A stretch of 37,774 nucleotides of DNA from Candidatus Woesearchaeota archaeon (GTDB lineage Archaea > Nanobdellota > Nanobdellia > Woesearchaeales > WJKL01): positions 1 to 37,774 of the forward strand of contig WJJM01000007.1 in the NCBI GenBank assembly GCA_014729675.1. The letters run 5' to 3'. Positions 1-7,881 of this stretch are shown piece by piece. Made by a program: the position numbers and the translations under genes. Position 1 is the stretch's first letter; every line of letters begins with the position of its first letter. The notes under the pieces are model-generated. The model ran no database searches and had not been told where the DNA came from. It saw only the letters and a program-made list of their open reading frames with translations.

Positions 1-72
1 CATATTGACACTGGCATTAGTTTTCATGGCAAACAAAGGCATATTGATACCATTTAAATTAGGATTTTTGTG
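1..72 (+). repeat. possible right end of a fourth dispersed repeat copy
   Basis: The stretch around 35-70 (AAGGCATATTGATACC, then AAATTAGGATTTTTG) resembles the right end of the repeat copy at 32511-32945 (AAGGCAGTTTTGCTGAC, then AAAATTAGGATTCTTG). If the resemblance is real, the repeat end also supplies the stop codon of the neighbouring minus-strand gene. The match is short and AT-rich, so this is tentative. Confidence 0.3.
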
Positions 73-1187
73 TCCTTAAGCCAGTCTTTTTCTTTTATCT
101 TTTCAGACATAGCTATAAGAGAATTGATCTCTGATTCTATCTTTTCAACAAAATCTCTTATGTGGCGTATTTTGCCCTGAGCATTTGAATCAAACTCCAG
201 GTCTTCTGATTTTTCAAAGCTTTCCAACTCTCCGATTATCCCGCTCAAGTCATCCCTCATACTTAGTGTAAAACTTAATGTTGCTCTTTCCATGCTGCTT
301 AGATCTTGAGACATGTTCTTTATCTCTTTTGAGATACTTTCAATTATCGGGATATCTCTTTTTTCTATCTGGCTTAGCTTCTTTGCAGCTGAAATAGCAT
401 AATTCCTGAACCTTTTCTCATTCTTGTTTGTAAAGGCAGATTCCATCTTTTCAATATCTTTTAGAGAATCTCTCACATCCTTGCTCATCTTTAGCTCATG
501 CATCTTTCTCTTACCAGTAAGCCTGGATTCCCTTTTTCCTTCTTTTTCCTCTTTTGTTGTAGGAACAACAGTGCCGTTTCCTCCTTCTCCTAATGCTCCA
601 AAGATGGCTTTGAAAGCATTTATCATCAGCATTATCACTATTATCAATGCAGCAACATCAGCAAGACCTGCAATAAGCTTCAGGATTCCCCCTTGCTCTG
701 CAAGCCATGCATAAGTTCCAGGAGATAATGATTTGAAAGTGTACCATGAAAAAACAACTGAGATGAGTCCTGCATTTGTCCCTCCTAATCCAGGGATATA
801 GGTTGCAAGCATGTAGATGGCGATGCCAAAAGCTGCCATCAATATCAAAACAGCAGCAGGACCAAACGATTGCAATGTAAATGGAGGATCTCTGCTATAG
901 CTCCACACTTCGAATGCAACAGTCAATGCTATCCCTACAACCACTGCAAGCGTCTTTCCCGGCCGTCCAGGCATGACTCTTCCAAGCCCTATCATAGATA
1001 TAGATATGAATATTATAGAAAATATGATCGCATCGATAAGATAAGGACTGTTCTGATAAGTCTCTGCAAAATTGATATCTCCCAAGGGACTAAGCAAAGT
1101 ATCTAATACTCCATCCTGTGCATTGACAGCTATTGAATTCAGGATAAATACAGACAAAAGCAATATCAGCAGCAGTTTCCTGTCCAT
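54..1187 (-). CDS. multi-spanning membrane protein with C-terminal coiled coil (paralogue 1)
   Basis: I do not recognise a named family. The 377-residue protein starts with a signal-like hydrophobic segment ending near NAQDG (residues 23-26). An N-terminal extracytoplasmic stretch (LDTLLSPLGD) and about five membrane helices follow to residue ~200. A glycine-rich linker leads to a charged, helical coiled-coil tail (~210-377) that is probably cytoplasmic. The membrane part is nearly the same as in the next gene upstream (for example GLGRVMPGR, DPPFTLQSFGPAAVLIL, FKSLSPGTYAW), while the tails differ. The ATG at 1187 sits about 24 bases after a TTTAAATAAA box, which fits a leaderless transcript. 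The stop codon lies in a possible repeat end. Function is unknown; a scaffold or envelope role is only a guess. Confidence 0.75.
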   Translation of the reverse strand: MDRKLLLILLLSVFILNSIAVNAQDGVLDTLLSPLGDINFAETYQNSPYLIDAIIFSIIFISISMIGLGRVMPGRPGKTLAVVVGIALTVAFEVWSYSRDPPFTLQSFGPAAVLILMAAFGIAIYMLATYIPGLGGTNAGLISVVFSWYTFKSLSPGTYAWLAEQGGILKLIAGLADVAALIIVIMLMINAFKAIFGALGEGGNGTVVPTTKEEKEGKRESRLTGKRKMHELKMSKDVRDSLKDIEKMESAFTNKNEKRFRNYAISAAKKLSQIEKRDIPIIESISKEIKNMSQDLSSMERATLSFTLSMRDDLSGIIGELESFEKSEDLEFDSNAQGKIRHIRDFVEKIESEINSLIAMSEKIKEKDWLKDTKILI

Positions 1188-1236
1188 AACAAAGAATTAA
1201 GATATTATTTATTTAAATGTTTCTAAATATACTGGT

Positions 1237-2376
1237 CTATTCTTCCAGTGCTTCTTTTTCAAGAACTTCTAACCCAAGAATCTCTTTTTCAATATCTTCG
1301 GCCGCTCTTTTTGCAGGCCATAAGGTTATAGCCTTTGGAGTCTTATTAAATTTATTTACCTGTTCTTTTATCTTATTAAGATTCATCTTAATAGAGTTGT
1401 TTAATGATGTAATCTTTTGTTTGATAGAAGCTTCACTTACACTCGCAAGATCATTTGTAAGATCATTTATCATAGCCTCATAATCGATCTCCTTGTTTTC
1501 ATATTGTTTTGCTTCTTCAACTTTTTGTTTTGCTTCTTCAAATCTGTTTTCCCTAAACAAGCTCAGGGCTGCATCTATATCATTCTTCAGCTTCTTGTTG
1601 AATTTCCATACTCTCCTTAATGCTCTATGCAATTTTTTATCTTTTCTTTTACCCCATTTATCCTTGAATTTATTGACTTCGTCAGCACCTGTTTGTACGG
1701 CTTCGCTAGCATCTTTTACCTCCTGAGAGATTGTAGAACCAATAGTGCCTTTTCCTTCTCCTTCTCTTAATGCTCCAAAGATGGCCTTGAAAGCATTTAT
1801 CATCAGCTTTATCACTATTATCAATGCAGCAACGTCAGCAAGGGCTACAATAAGTTGCCACAGCCCTCCCTTCACTGTTAGCCATGCATAAGTTCCAGGA
1901 GATAATGACTTGAAAGTGTACCATGAAACAACAATAGAGATCAATCCAGCATTTGTTCCACCCAATCCTGGGATGTTTGATGCAAGTCTCTGAAGCGCGA
2001 TTCCAAGAGCAACAATCAATATTAATACTGCAGCAGGACCAAATGATTGCAATGTGAATGGCGGATCCCTGTTGTAGCTCCACACTTCAAAAGCAACAGC
2101 AAATGCGATCCCTACAACAATTGCAAGAGTCTTCCCTGCCCTTCCGGGCATGACTCTTCCAAGACCGATGACAGCTATTGTTATGAATATTATAGAGAAT
2201 ATTATGCCGTCAACAACATGAGGGCTGTTTTCATATGTTTCTGCAAGGTTAAGATCTCCCAGAGGCTCAAGCAGAGTATCAAGAATACCATCATCTTCCT
2301 GCGCATTAACACTTGTAGAAGCCAGATTCAGCAGGAAGAAAGAAACAAATAACATCATTATTATCTTTTTGTTCAT
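1237..2376 (-). CDS. multi-spanning membrane protein with C-terminal coiled coil (paralogue 2)
   Basis: This 379-residue protein is the tandem paralogue of the gene at 54-1187. It has the same signal-like start (cleavage near NAQEDDG), the same conserved segments GLGRVMPGR, DPPFTLQSFGPAAVLIL and SLSPGTYAWL, and the same set of about five membrane helices. The tail (~215-379) is again long, lysine/glutamate-rich and helical, but its sequence is unrelated to the first copy's tail. The membrane module was therefore kept after duplication while the tail was replaced or diverged quickly. The ATG follows a GGTG Shine-Dalgarno-like motif, with a TATA-like TTTATATA near 2416-2424, so this copy seems to have a leader. 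Function is unknown. Confidence 0.75.
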   Translation of the reverse strand: MNKKIIMMLFVSFFLLNLASTSVNAQEDDGILDTLLEPLGDLNLAETYENSPHVVDGIIFSIIFITIAVIGLGRVMPGRAGKTLAIVVGIAFAVAFEVWSYNRDPPFTLQSFGPAAVLILIVALGIALQRLASNIPGLGGTNAGLISIVVSWYTFKSLSPGTYAWLTVKGGLWQLIVALADVAALIIVIKLMINAFKAIFGALREGEGKGTIGSTISQEVKDASEAVQTGADEVNKFKDKWGKRKDKKLHRALRRVWKFNKKLKNDIDAALSLFRENRFEEAKQKVEEAKQYENKEIDYEAMINDLTNDLASVSEASIKQKITSLNNSIKMNLNKIKEQVNKFNKTPKAITLWPAKRAAEDIEKEILGLEVLEKEALEE

Positions 2377-2448
2377 ACTAGCACCGCTTTTAACAAGAAA
2401 CAGGGATTATTCTATATAAATATTTCTATTTTAATCTAAAAGAATCAT

Positions 2449-2706
2449 CTACTCTATCTTAACTTTGCTTCCGACAGCCTGTCCAGGCATTCCAGTATCA
2501 AATATTACTCTCATCCTTCCTTTGTTGCCGTGAGCAGCAGAGATCTTCCCTTTTATCTCCTTGCCTGCAGAACTTGTCCACACAACACCCTTCCCAGCCA
2601 AAGAAGCAGCTTTCTCTTTGTCTTCAATCTCATCAACTACGATAATCATCTGCCTGTCATATTGGTGATGCCTTGCCATCCTAAAATTCTCTATAACTCC
2701 TTCCAT
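2449..2706 (-). CDS. rpl35ae: large subunit ribosomal protein eL33 (L35Ae)
   Basis: This small basic 85-residue protein has the L35Ae pattern: VIENFRMARHHQYDRQMI near the start, then GKGVVWTSSAGKEIKGKISAAHGNKGRMRVIF and GMPGQAVGSKVKI at the end. It is a large-subunit component conserved in archaea and eukaryotes. The ATG at 2706 (MEGVIENF) is preferred over a longer upstream frame because homologues begin there and a TTTTTAAATAAG box lies about 25 bases upstream, as expected for a leaderless gene. A tandem hairpin repeat begins directly behind that box at 2737. Family assignment is firm. Confidence 0.9.
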   Translation of the reverse strand: MEGVIENFRMARHHQYDRQMIIVVDEIEDKEKAASLAGKGVVWTSSAGKEIKGKISAAHGNKGRMRVIFDTGMPGQAVGSKVKIE

Positions 2707-2736
2707 GCCCAGAAAGAACAACGGCTTATTTAAAAA

Positions 2737-2900
2737 GGTTACGAAAATGCGCAGCATTTTCTAAGCTCCAAGAAAAACCAATTTTCTTGACAGGTTACGA
2801 AAATGCGCAGCATTTTCTAAGCTCCAAGAAAAGACCAATTTTCTTGACAGGTTACGAAAATGCGCAGCATTTTCTAAGCTCCAAGAAAAGACCAATTTTC
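2737..2900. repeat. three tandem 56-57 bp units, each with two perfect hairpins
   Basis: Units lie at 2737-2792, 2793-2849 and 2850-2900 (the last is truncated). Each contains GAAAATGC-gca-GCATTTTC (8-bp stem) and CAAGAAAA-(g)accaa-TTTTCTTG (8-bp stem). Units differ only by a single g insertion. The array abuts the putative TATA box of eL33 and fills most of the space to the divergent gene at 3028. A further inverted repeat, CCTGAAAA...TTTTCAGG, follows at 2901-2933. Confidence 0.9.
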
Positions 2901-3027
2901 CCTGAAAAGTATCAGAAATCTTGATTTTTCAGGAAGCTATGATATATGAACCACTGTAACTGTTACAAACTCAGATGACATAAAAGCAGAACACCACCTT
3001 TTTAAACTCTAAAGAATGTACTTCAGC

Positions 3028-3843
3028 ATGCATATTTTCGAGATCCCCTACTATGAGAGCTTGGAACATATAGTCGATACTCTGGATAACAGAAAAAACA
3101 TACTCGCAGTTGCATCTCACGGACTTCACTGCCTTTCTCTGCTTTCAAGAGATACAGACCATATAACTGCAGCAGACACAAGCCCGGAACAGGTTGCCCT
3201 TAACCATCTCTATCTTTCCTCAGTGAAGAACATGTCAGGAGGAGAATTCAGGGATACCTACATAAGTCCGGGCTCGAGAGAAAAAAGAAAAGAGCTTGTA
3301 GAAAAAAAGTGGGATTCTATCTCTAAGGACATTCCAACAAGATATCATGAAAATGTATCAGACATCCTCGACAACACTGATGAGTATGGATCATCTGCTC
3401 TCATAAGATATTCTGAACAGAATGCAGAGAGATTATTTCCTTTTGCATGCTCAGAAAAAGGATACAGTACACTAAAAAATAAGATATGTTCAGGAAAGTT
3501 TAACATAATCCACGAAGACACAATCAGTTCCATATCCTCATCAGACCACCTTGACGGGATATACCTGTCTAACATATTTGAATGGGCTGCTGAAAAAGAT
3601 GGAGACATTCAGGAGCAGTCAGCAGGCTCCTGCAGCTCTGCCTTAAGAAAAGGAGGGATAGTATACATATCAGAGATAAAGCTGCATCCAGAGAATAAGA
3701 TTCAAAATATCTTTTTTGGACAGGATATGTCAGCATTCAGGTCAGTATCATCCTCACACAACTGGCAAAAATATTTTGATATAGATGTCCTGCCGCAAGA
3801 TAAAGCAGCATGCTATAATGCAGTCATAGCTTCAAAAGACTAA
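3028..3843 (+). CDS. BtaA-like (DUF3419) SAM-dependent transferase
   Basis: The 271-residue protein resembles BtaA/DUF3419 proteins, which transfer a 3-amino-3-carboxypropyl group from S-adenosylmethionine in betaine-lipid synthesis. The visible match is a Rossmann-like SAM site: ILAVASHGLHCLSLLSR followed by the acidic turn HITAADTSPEQVALNHL. A later YLSNIFEWAAE segment and a C-terminal GGIVYISEIK strand also fit. ATG 3028 is preferred over ATG 3016 because a TTTTTAAAC box ends about 25 bases before it. The gene converges on nrdG with a 4-base overlap. The substrate is unknown: archaeal lipids are not diacylglycerols, so betaine-lipid synthesis should not be assumed. Confidence 0.6.
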   Translation: MHIFEIPYYESLEHIVDTLDNRKNILAVASHGLHCLSLLSRDTDHITAADTSPEQVALNHLYLSSVKNMSGGEFRDTYISPGSREKRKELVEKKWDSISKDIPTRYHENVSDILDNTDEYGSSALIRYSEQNAERLFPFACSEKGYSTLKNKICSGKFNIIHEDTISSISSSDHLDGIYLSNIFEWAAEKDGDIQEQSAGSCSSALRKGGIVYISEIKLHPENKIQNIFFGQDMSAFRSVSSSHNWQKYFDIDVLPQDKAACYNAVIASKD

Positions 3844-4529
3844 TCCCTGATCTCAATCTTCTCAAACTTGTCCTTAACAGCTTTCTCCATATCCAAAAGC
3901 TCTTCCTTTGAAAAAGGATCAACTTCCTTGAATCTGTTGTCTATCATATCCTCACTGTTCCTGAAATTCTGGATAACATACTTATCAGCTCCTTTGATCA
4001 TCTTAGAGATAGATACAACCTCTTTTAGTCCTGTAAGTCCTGGAATCACAGTGGTCCTGAACTCATATTCAACTCCTGATTTCCTTATCATATCTATGCT
4101 TTTCTTTATCTTTTCAATATCAATATCAACCCCTGCAGACTTTGAATAATTCTCAGGAGAGCTTTTTATATCCATGGCTATGTAATCGACCAATCGCCTT
4201 TTGATAATATCTTCAAGAACATCGGGAAAGCTTCCGTTGGTGTCTAATTTAACCTTAAACCCTCTTTCTCTTACCTTAGATATAAACTCAACCAGATCCT
4301 TCTGCAGACAAGGTTCCCCTCCTGTTATAACAACAGCATCAATCCATTTCTTTCTCTTATCCAGAAGCTCAAAAACCTCTTCTTCAGAAATATCTTCTCC
4401 TTCCCCATTGACTAACCCGGGATTATGGCAGAACCCGCATCTGAAATTACACCCAGATGTAAACACCACTACAGAAACATAAGGAGGATAGTCTATAAGA
4501 GAACTTTTCTGCAATCCTTTTATCATCAT
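3840..4529 (-). CDS. nrdG: anaerobic ribonucleotide reductase activating protein (radical SAM)
   Basis: The 229-residue protein is a radical-SAM activase. The cluster motif CNFRCGFC (C27, C31, C34; CX3CX2C) is followed by GGEPCLQ and a TNGSFP segment typical of the NrdG/PFL-activase family. It uses S-adenosylmethionine and a [4Fe-4S] cluster to place the glycyl radical on NrdD. The gene is the last of a minus-strand operon after nrdD and a glutaredoxin, which supports NrdG over a pyruvate formate-lyase activase. Start MMIKGLQKSSLIDYPPY fits the family. Its end overlaps the convergent BtaA-like gene by 4 bases. Confidence 0.88.
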   Translation of the reverse strand: MMIKGLQKSSLIDYPPYVSVVVFTSGCNFRCGFCHNPGLVNGEGEDISEEEVFELLDKRKKWIDAVVITGGEPCLQKDLVEFISKVRERGFKVKLDTNGSFPDVLEDIIKRRLVDYIAMDIKSSPENYSKSAGVDIDIEKIKKSIDMIRKSGVEYEFRTTVIPGLTGLKEVVSISKMIKGADKYVIQNFRNSEDMIDNRFKEVDPFSKEELLDMEKAVKDKFEKIEIRD

Positions 4530-4593
4530 CTTAGTTTTACACCTTATTTCTTGCCTGTTTGAGGAGATATCAGATAGTAAGATAAGCGAAGTG

Positions 4594-4628
4594 AATCTGG
4601 ACTTTTCGCTTTCAATTCTGTCCAGATT
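4594..4628 (-). other. 9-bp inverted repeat between glutaredoxin and nrdG
   Basis: AATCTGGAC (4594-4602) and GTCCAGATT (4620-4628) form a perfect 9-bp stem with a 17-base loop in the ~108-base gap between the glutaredoxin and nrdG genes. It could be an RNA processing or attenuation structure that sets a lower nrdG level. No protein-binding site is recognised. Confidence 0.55.
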
Positions 4629-4637
4629 TTCTGCTGT

Positions 4638-4889
4638 CTATGAGCCAAGCTGCTTGTTTTCAACAATCCTTTTCACTTCTTCTATATCATGGGCTCTGGA
4701 GATCTCTTTCCCCTCCTCAAAAAACACAGCAGTAGGAACATTGCTTACCTTGAGCTCTCTTGCCTGCTCCAGCCCTTCTTTGGTCGTGGCATCTATAAAT
4801 TCTCCTTCTACCTTCTCAACCCCATTAAGAAATTCTTTTATCTTCGGGCATTTAGGGCACATCGGTGTAAAAAAAAGCTTGTATTTCAT
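4638..4889 (-). CDS. glutaredoxin/thioredoxin-like small redox protein
   Basis: This 83-residue protein has a thioredoxin fold: FFTPMCPKCPK (redox pair C11 and C14), then a conserved cis-proline segment SNVPTAVFFEEGKE. It lies 10 bases downstream of nrdD and upstream of nrdG in the same operon. It is therefore probably the electron donor for the reductase, as NrdH/glutaredoxin-type proteins are for redoxin-dependent class III enzymes, in contrast to the formate-dependent type. Length and active site suit the archaeal glutaredoxin family. The partner assignment is inferred from gene order. Confidence 0.85.
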   Translation of the reverse strand: MKYKLFFTPMCPKCPKIKEFLNGVEKVEGEFIDATTKEGLEQARELKVSNVPTAVFFEEGKEISRAHDIEEVKRIVENKQLGS

Positions 4890-4899
4890 ATTTTCCCTC

Positions 4900-7173
4900 C
4901 TAAGTCTTTACCTCTATAGGCTTTTCCATCTTCTTTTCTACAGATTCCTGTATCTTGCTCTTGAAATCTGTATTAAGGCTCTTGTCTTCCTTAAACTCAA
5001 CCCTGTCTTTATACTCTTCTTTCTTTCCTTTGTTCCAGTTCTGTATAGGCCTGTAATATCCGACTATTCTCGTGTATACCTCTGTTGCTTCTCCGCACTC
5101 AGGACATTCAAAATGCTCTCCTTTGATATAGCCGTGGTTCTTGCAGACGCTGAATGTAGGTGTTATAGAGAAGTAAGGCATCCTTGTATTATATGCTATC
5201 TTCTTTATCAATGTCTTGGCAGAAGAGCCATCCTGCATCTTTTCTCCAAGGAAAGTATGGAACATGGTCCCGCCAGTATACAATGGTTGTATCTTATCCT
5301 GATGCTCTACAGCTGCTACAGCATCATCACTATAATCAACAGGCAGCTGCGTTGAATTTGTCAGATAAGGCTCTTCTTTTCCTGATGTGATTATATCTTT
5401 ATACATCTCTTTGTCAAGTCTTGCAAACCTGTAGCTTGTGCTCTCAGCAGGACTTGCTTCAAGATTGTAAAGATTGCCTGTCTCTTCCTGGAATTTCTTT
5501 ATCTGTTCTCTCATAAAATTCATGGTCTCAACAGAAAATTCAATACCTTCTTTTGTCTCTATACCTTTCCCAAGGAAATTAAGGCAGCACTCATGCATTC
5601 CGCAAAGACCTATAGTAGAAAAGTGGTTGTTGAAAGTTCCCAGATATCTCTTGGTAAAAGGCATAAGTCCATTCTCAAGGTTCTTGTTTATCACTTCCCT
5701 CTTTATCTCAAGGCTTTCTTTTCCAAGCTCCATGAAATATTTAAGCCTGTTGAAAAGCTCCTCTTTGCTGTTGCATTCATAGCCAAGCCTGTTCATGTTT
5801 ATTGTAATAACGCCTATACTGCCTGTAGAGTCTCCAGGTCCCCACATGCCTCCTGGCCTATTCATAAGCTCAGTCTGGTCAAGATTAAGCCTGCAGCACA
5901 TAGCTCTTATAGATGAAGGATCCAGATTAGAGCCTATATAGTTCTGGAAATAAGGGGTACCATATTTTGCAGTCAGGTCAAACAAAAGCTTTGCATTCTC
6001 ACTGTCCCAATCAAAATCTTTTGTTAGGTTATAGGTAGGAATCGGAAAAGAGAATATTCTTCCATTTGCATCTCCTTCTATCATAACTTCAAGAAATGCC
6101 TTGTTTATCATGTCCATTTCTTTCTGGCAGTCTCCGTATGTGAAATCCTGCTCCTTTCCTCCCACGATAGCTTTTTGCTCTTGCATATCTCCTGGAACTA
6201 CCCAGTCAAAAGTAAGGTTTGAAAAAGGATACTGGCTTCCCCATCTTGAAGGTATGTTAAGGCTGAACACAAGCTGCTGCATCGCCTGTTTAACATCTTT
6301 ATAGCTCATATCGTCTGTCTTGATAAAAGGAGACAGCAGTGTATCAACAGAAGAGAAAGCCTGAGCTCCTGCAAACTCCATCTGCAAGCAACCTATGTAA
6401 TTTACCATCTGATGCACGAGAGTGTTCATATGTTTTGCAGGTTTGCAGTCTACTTTATTTGGAACTCCTCCAAATCCCATGGTTATAAGATTCTTTAGGC
6501 TCCATCCTGCGCAATATCCGATGACTCCATGACTAAGATCATGGATATGCATATATCCTTTTTTGTGAGCCTCAGCTATAGGTCCTGAATACATCTCATT
6601 GAGATTATAGCTTTTCATTACTTCTCCAGCAGCATAAAGCAGCAACCCTGAAAAAGAAAAAGCCTCATTGGAGTTTTCATTGACCTTCCAGTCAAGCCTG
6701 TCAAGGTAATTTCCGATAGTATTCTGCACATTGACAAATGTACTTTCAGTCTCCCTTATGTTCTTGTGTTTCTCTCTGTATATGATAAATGATTTTGCAG
6801 TCTTTGCATATCCATCTTCTATCAGTACTTTTTCAACAATATCCTGGATATCTTCAACAGTGGGAACATCATTGCTGAACTTCTTGTTTATTTTATCAAC
6901 AACTCTGCTGCTTATTTTCTTAGCTTCTTCTATATCATTCCCTCCTACAGATCTTGCAGCAGCAAATACAGCTTTAGTTATCTTTTCAGGATCAAAATCT
7001 ACAATACTTCCATCTCTCTTTTTAACCTTGATCACACCGTCTGCTTCTATCCTTTCATAAGTAGAAAATCTTTTTCCGCAGTCTTCACACATTCTTCTTC
7101 TTTTATTTATTCCTTCATTAAGCCTTTTATCAACAACTTTTGTATTTTCAGAATCACAGAATGGACATTTCAT
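4900..7173 (-). CDS. nrdD: anaerobic ribonucleoside-triphosphate reductase fused to an NrdR-like zinc ribbon and ATP-cone
   Basis: The 757-residue class III reductase makes dNTPs from NTPs without oxygen. Residues 1-45 form an NrdR-like zinc ribbon (C3, C6, C29, C32, with RRRMCEDCGKRFSTYERIE). Residues ~47-145 form an ATP-cone (KKRDGSIVDFDPEKI). This is the same order as the bacterial repressor NrdR. The catalytic domain follows, with SIRAMCCRLNLD, a zinc site (CKNH and CPEC) and the radical loop RIVGYYRPIQNWN; the radical is predicted on Gly705. The ATG has a GGTGAT ribosome site at 7182-7188 and a TTTAAATAAAAG box near 7206-7217, so this mRNA has a leader. Two NrdR-box-like palindromes lie further upstream. 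Confidence 0.93.
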   Translation of the reverse strand: MKCPFCDSENTKVVDKRLNEGINKRRRMCEDCGKRFSTYERIEADGVIKVKKRDGSIVDFDPEKITKAVFAAARSVGGNDIEEAKKISSRVVDKINKKFSNDVPTVEDIQDIVEKVLIEDGYAKTAKSFIIYREKHKNIRETESTFVNVQNTIGNYLDRLDWKVNENSNEAFSFSGLLLYAAGEVMKSYNLNEMYSGPIAEAHKKGYMHIHDLSHGVIGYCAGWSLKNLITMGFGGVPNKVDCKPAKHMNTLVHQMVNYIGCLQMEFAGAQAFSSVDTLLSPFIKTDDMSYKDVKQAMQQLVFSLNIPSRWGSQYPFSNLTFDWVVPGDMQEQKAIVGGKEQDFTYGDCQKEMDMINKAFLEVMIEGDANGRIFSFPIPTYNLTKDFDWDSENAKLLFDLTAKYGTPYFQNYIGSNLDPSSIRAMCCRLNLDQTELMNRPGGMWGPGDSTGSIGVITINMNRLGYECNSKEELFNRLKYFMELGKESLEIKREVINKNLENGLMPFTKRYLGTFNNHFSTIGLCGMHECCLNFLGKGIETKEGIEFSVETMNFMREQIKKFQEETGNLYNLEASPAESTSYRFARLDKEMYKDIITSGKEEPYLTNSTQLPVDYSDDAVAAVEHQDKIQPLYTGGTMFHTFLGEKMQDGSSAKTLIKKIAYNTRMPYFSITPTFSVCKNHGYIKGEHFECPECGEATEVYTRIVGYYRPIQNWNKGKKEEYKDRVEFKEDKSLNTDFKSKIQESVEKKMEKPIEVKT

Positions 7174-7240
7174 TTTTTATCATCACCTCATTTCATAAAG
7201 ACAAGCTTTTATTTAAACTTGTTTAACCACTGTTTAATTA

Positions 7241-7287
7241 ACACAACATATTGTGTTTTTGAAACATAAAAACACAATATCTTGTTA
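7241..7287. promoter_or_regulatory. paired NrdR-box-like palindromes upstream of nrdD
   Basis: ACACAACATATTGTGT (7241-7256) matches the bacterial NrdR consensus acaCwAtATaTwGtgt at 15 of 16 positions. ACACAATATCTTGTTA (7272-7287) matches at 13. Their starts are 31 bases apart, the roughly three-helical-turn spacing usual for NrdR box pairs. They lie about 25 bases beyond the putative TATA element of nrdD. The half-sites also make a perfect 13-bp inverted repeat (7248-7260 with 7268-7280). The motif match is seen; use as an operator is inferred. Confidence 0.7.
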
Positions 7288-7386
7288 TAATTGCAAAAAA
7301 TTAGAAATTATAATTACTATTTAAATATTATCCAATTTAAAAATATATTATCCAAAACAATCAATAGTTCATCATAAAGTGAAAAC

Positions 7387-7878
7387 TCATAAAAAAAGCT
7401 TAATAAGCATATTTACGATCCACCCAGTATATCTTGTTATCATTATCACTATGATTGCAATAAAAACATGTTCTCCTATTATATGAACAGGATTCTCTTT
7501 TTTTATCCTTGCAAGCCTGTAATTATACCCAACAAGTACAACAAAACCCCATGCTATGCTTGTATATACTGCATAATTCATATCCATCAAGAAAAAAGGT
7601 ATCATAAAGCTTATTGCAAATAAAGTTTTACTTAACAATGTTATTACTGTAGCAATCCATACATGTTTATCTTTTATGCTCTGAGATTCTTCAGAGATAT
7701 GTATCCCTAATGAATCAGACAAAGCATCTGCTATTGCTATAGCAACAAGACCTGCTATAACTGCTTTAAAAGAATGTGTAGCTGAATCCAACCCCACAAC
7801 CACACCCATAGCAGTTATCACTGCAGATGTTATCCCAAAACCAAGTCCTTTTTCAATTGATTTTTCGTCTTTATCCAT
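7387..7878 (-). CDS. VIT1/CCC1-like small membrane protein
   Basis: The 163-residue membrane protein has four to five hydrophobic helices. The pattern GLDSATHSFKAVIAGLVAIAIADALSDSLGIHISEES recalls VIT1/CCC1 family iron/manganese transporters, whose first helices carry GL(D/A) and ADALS(M/D)xxGxY(L/I)S motifs. It is shorter than classic members (~230 residues) and lacks the long cytoplasmic metal-binding loop, so metal transport is only likely. The start is ATG 7878; the codon just before it is TTG. The region upstream is a ~270-base spacer. Confidence 0.55.
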   Translation of the reverse strand: MDKDEKSIEKGLGFGITSAVITAMGVVVGLDSATHSFKAVIAGLVAIAIADALSDSLGIHISEESQSIKDKHVWIATVITLLSKTLFAISFMIPFFLMDMNYAVYTSIAWGFVVLVGYNYRLARIKKENPVHIIGEHVFIAIIVIMITRYTGWIVNMLIKLFL

Positions 7879-7881
7879 CAA

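Noticed and set aside
4591-5355. 254-residue plus-strand ORF
   Set aside because: It is antisense to the glutaredoxin gene and the conserved C-terminal part of nrdD, both unmistakable; the translation has no domain pattern.
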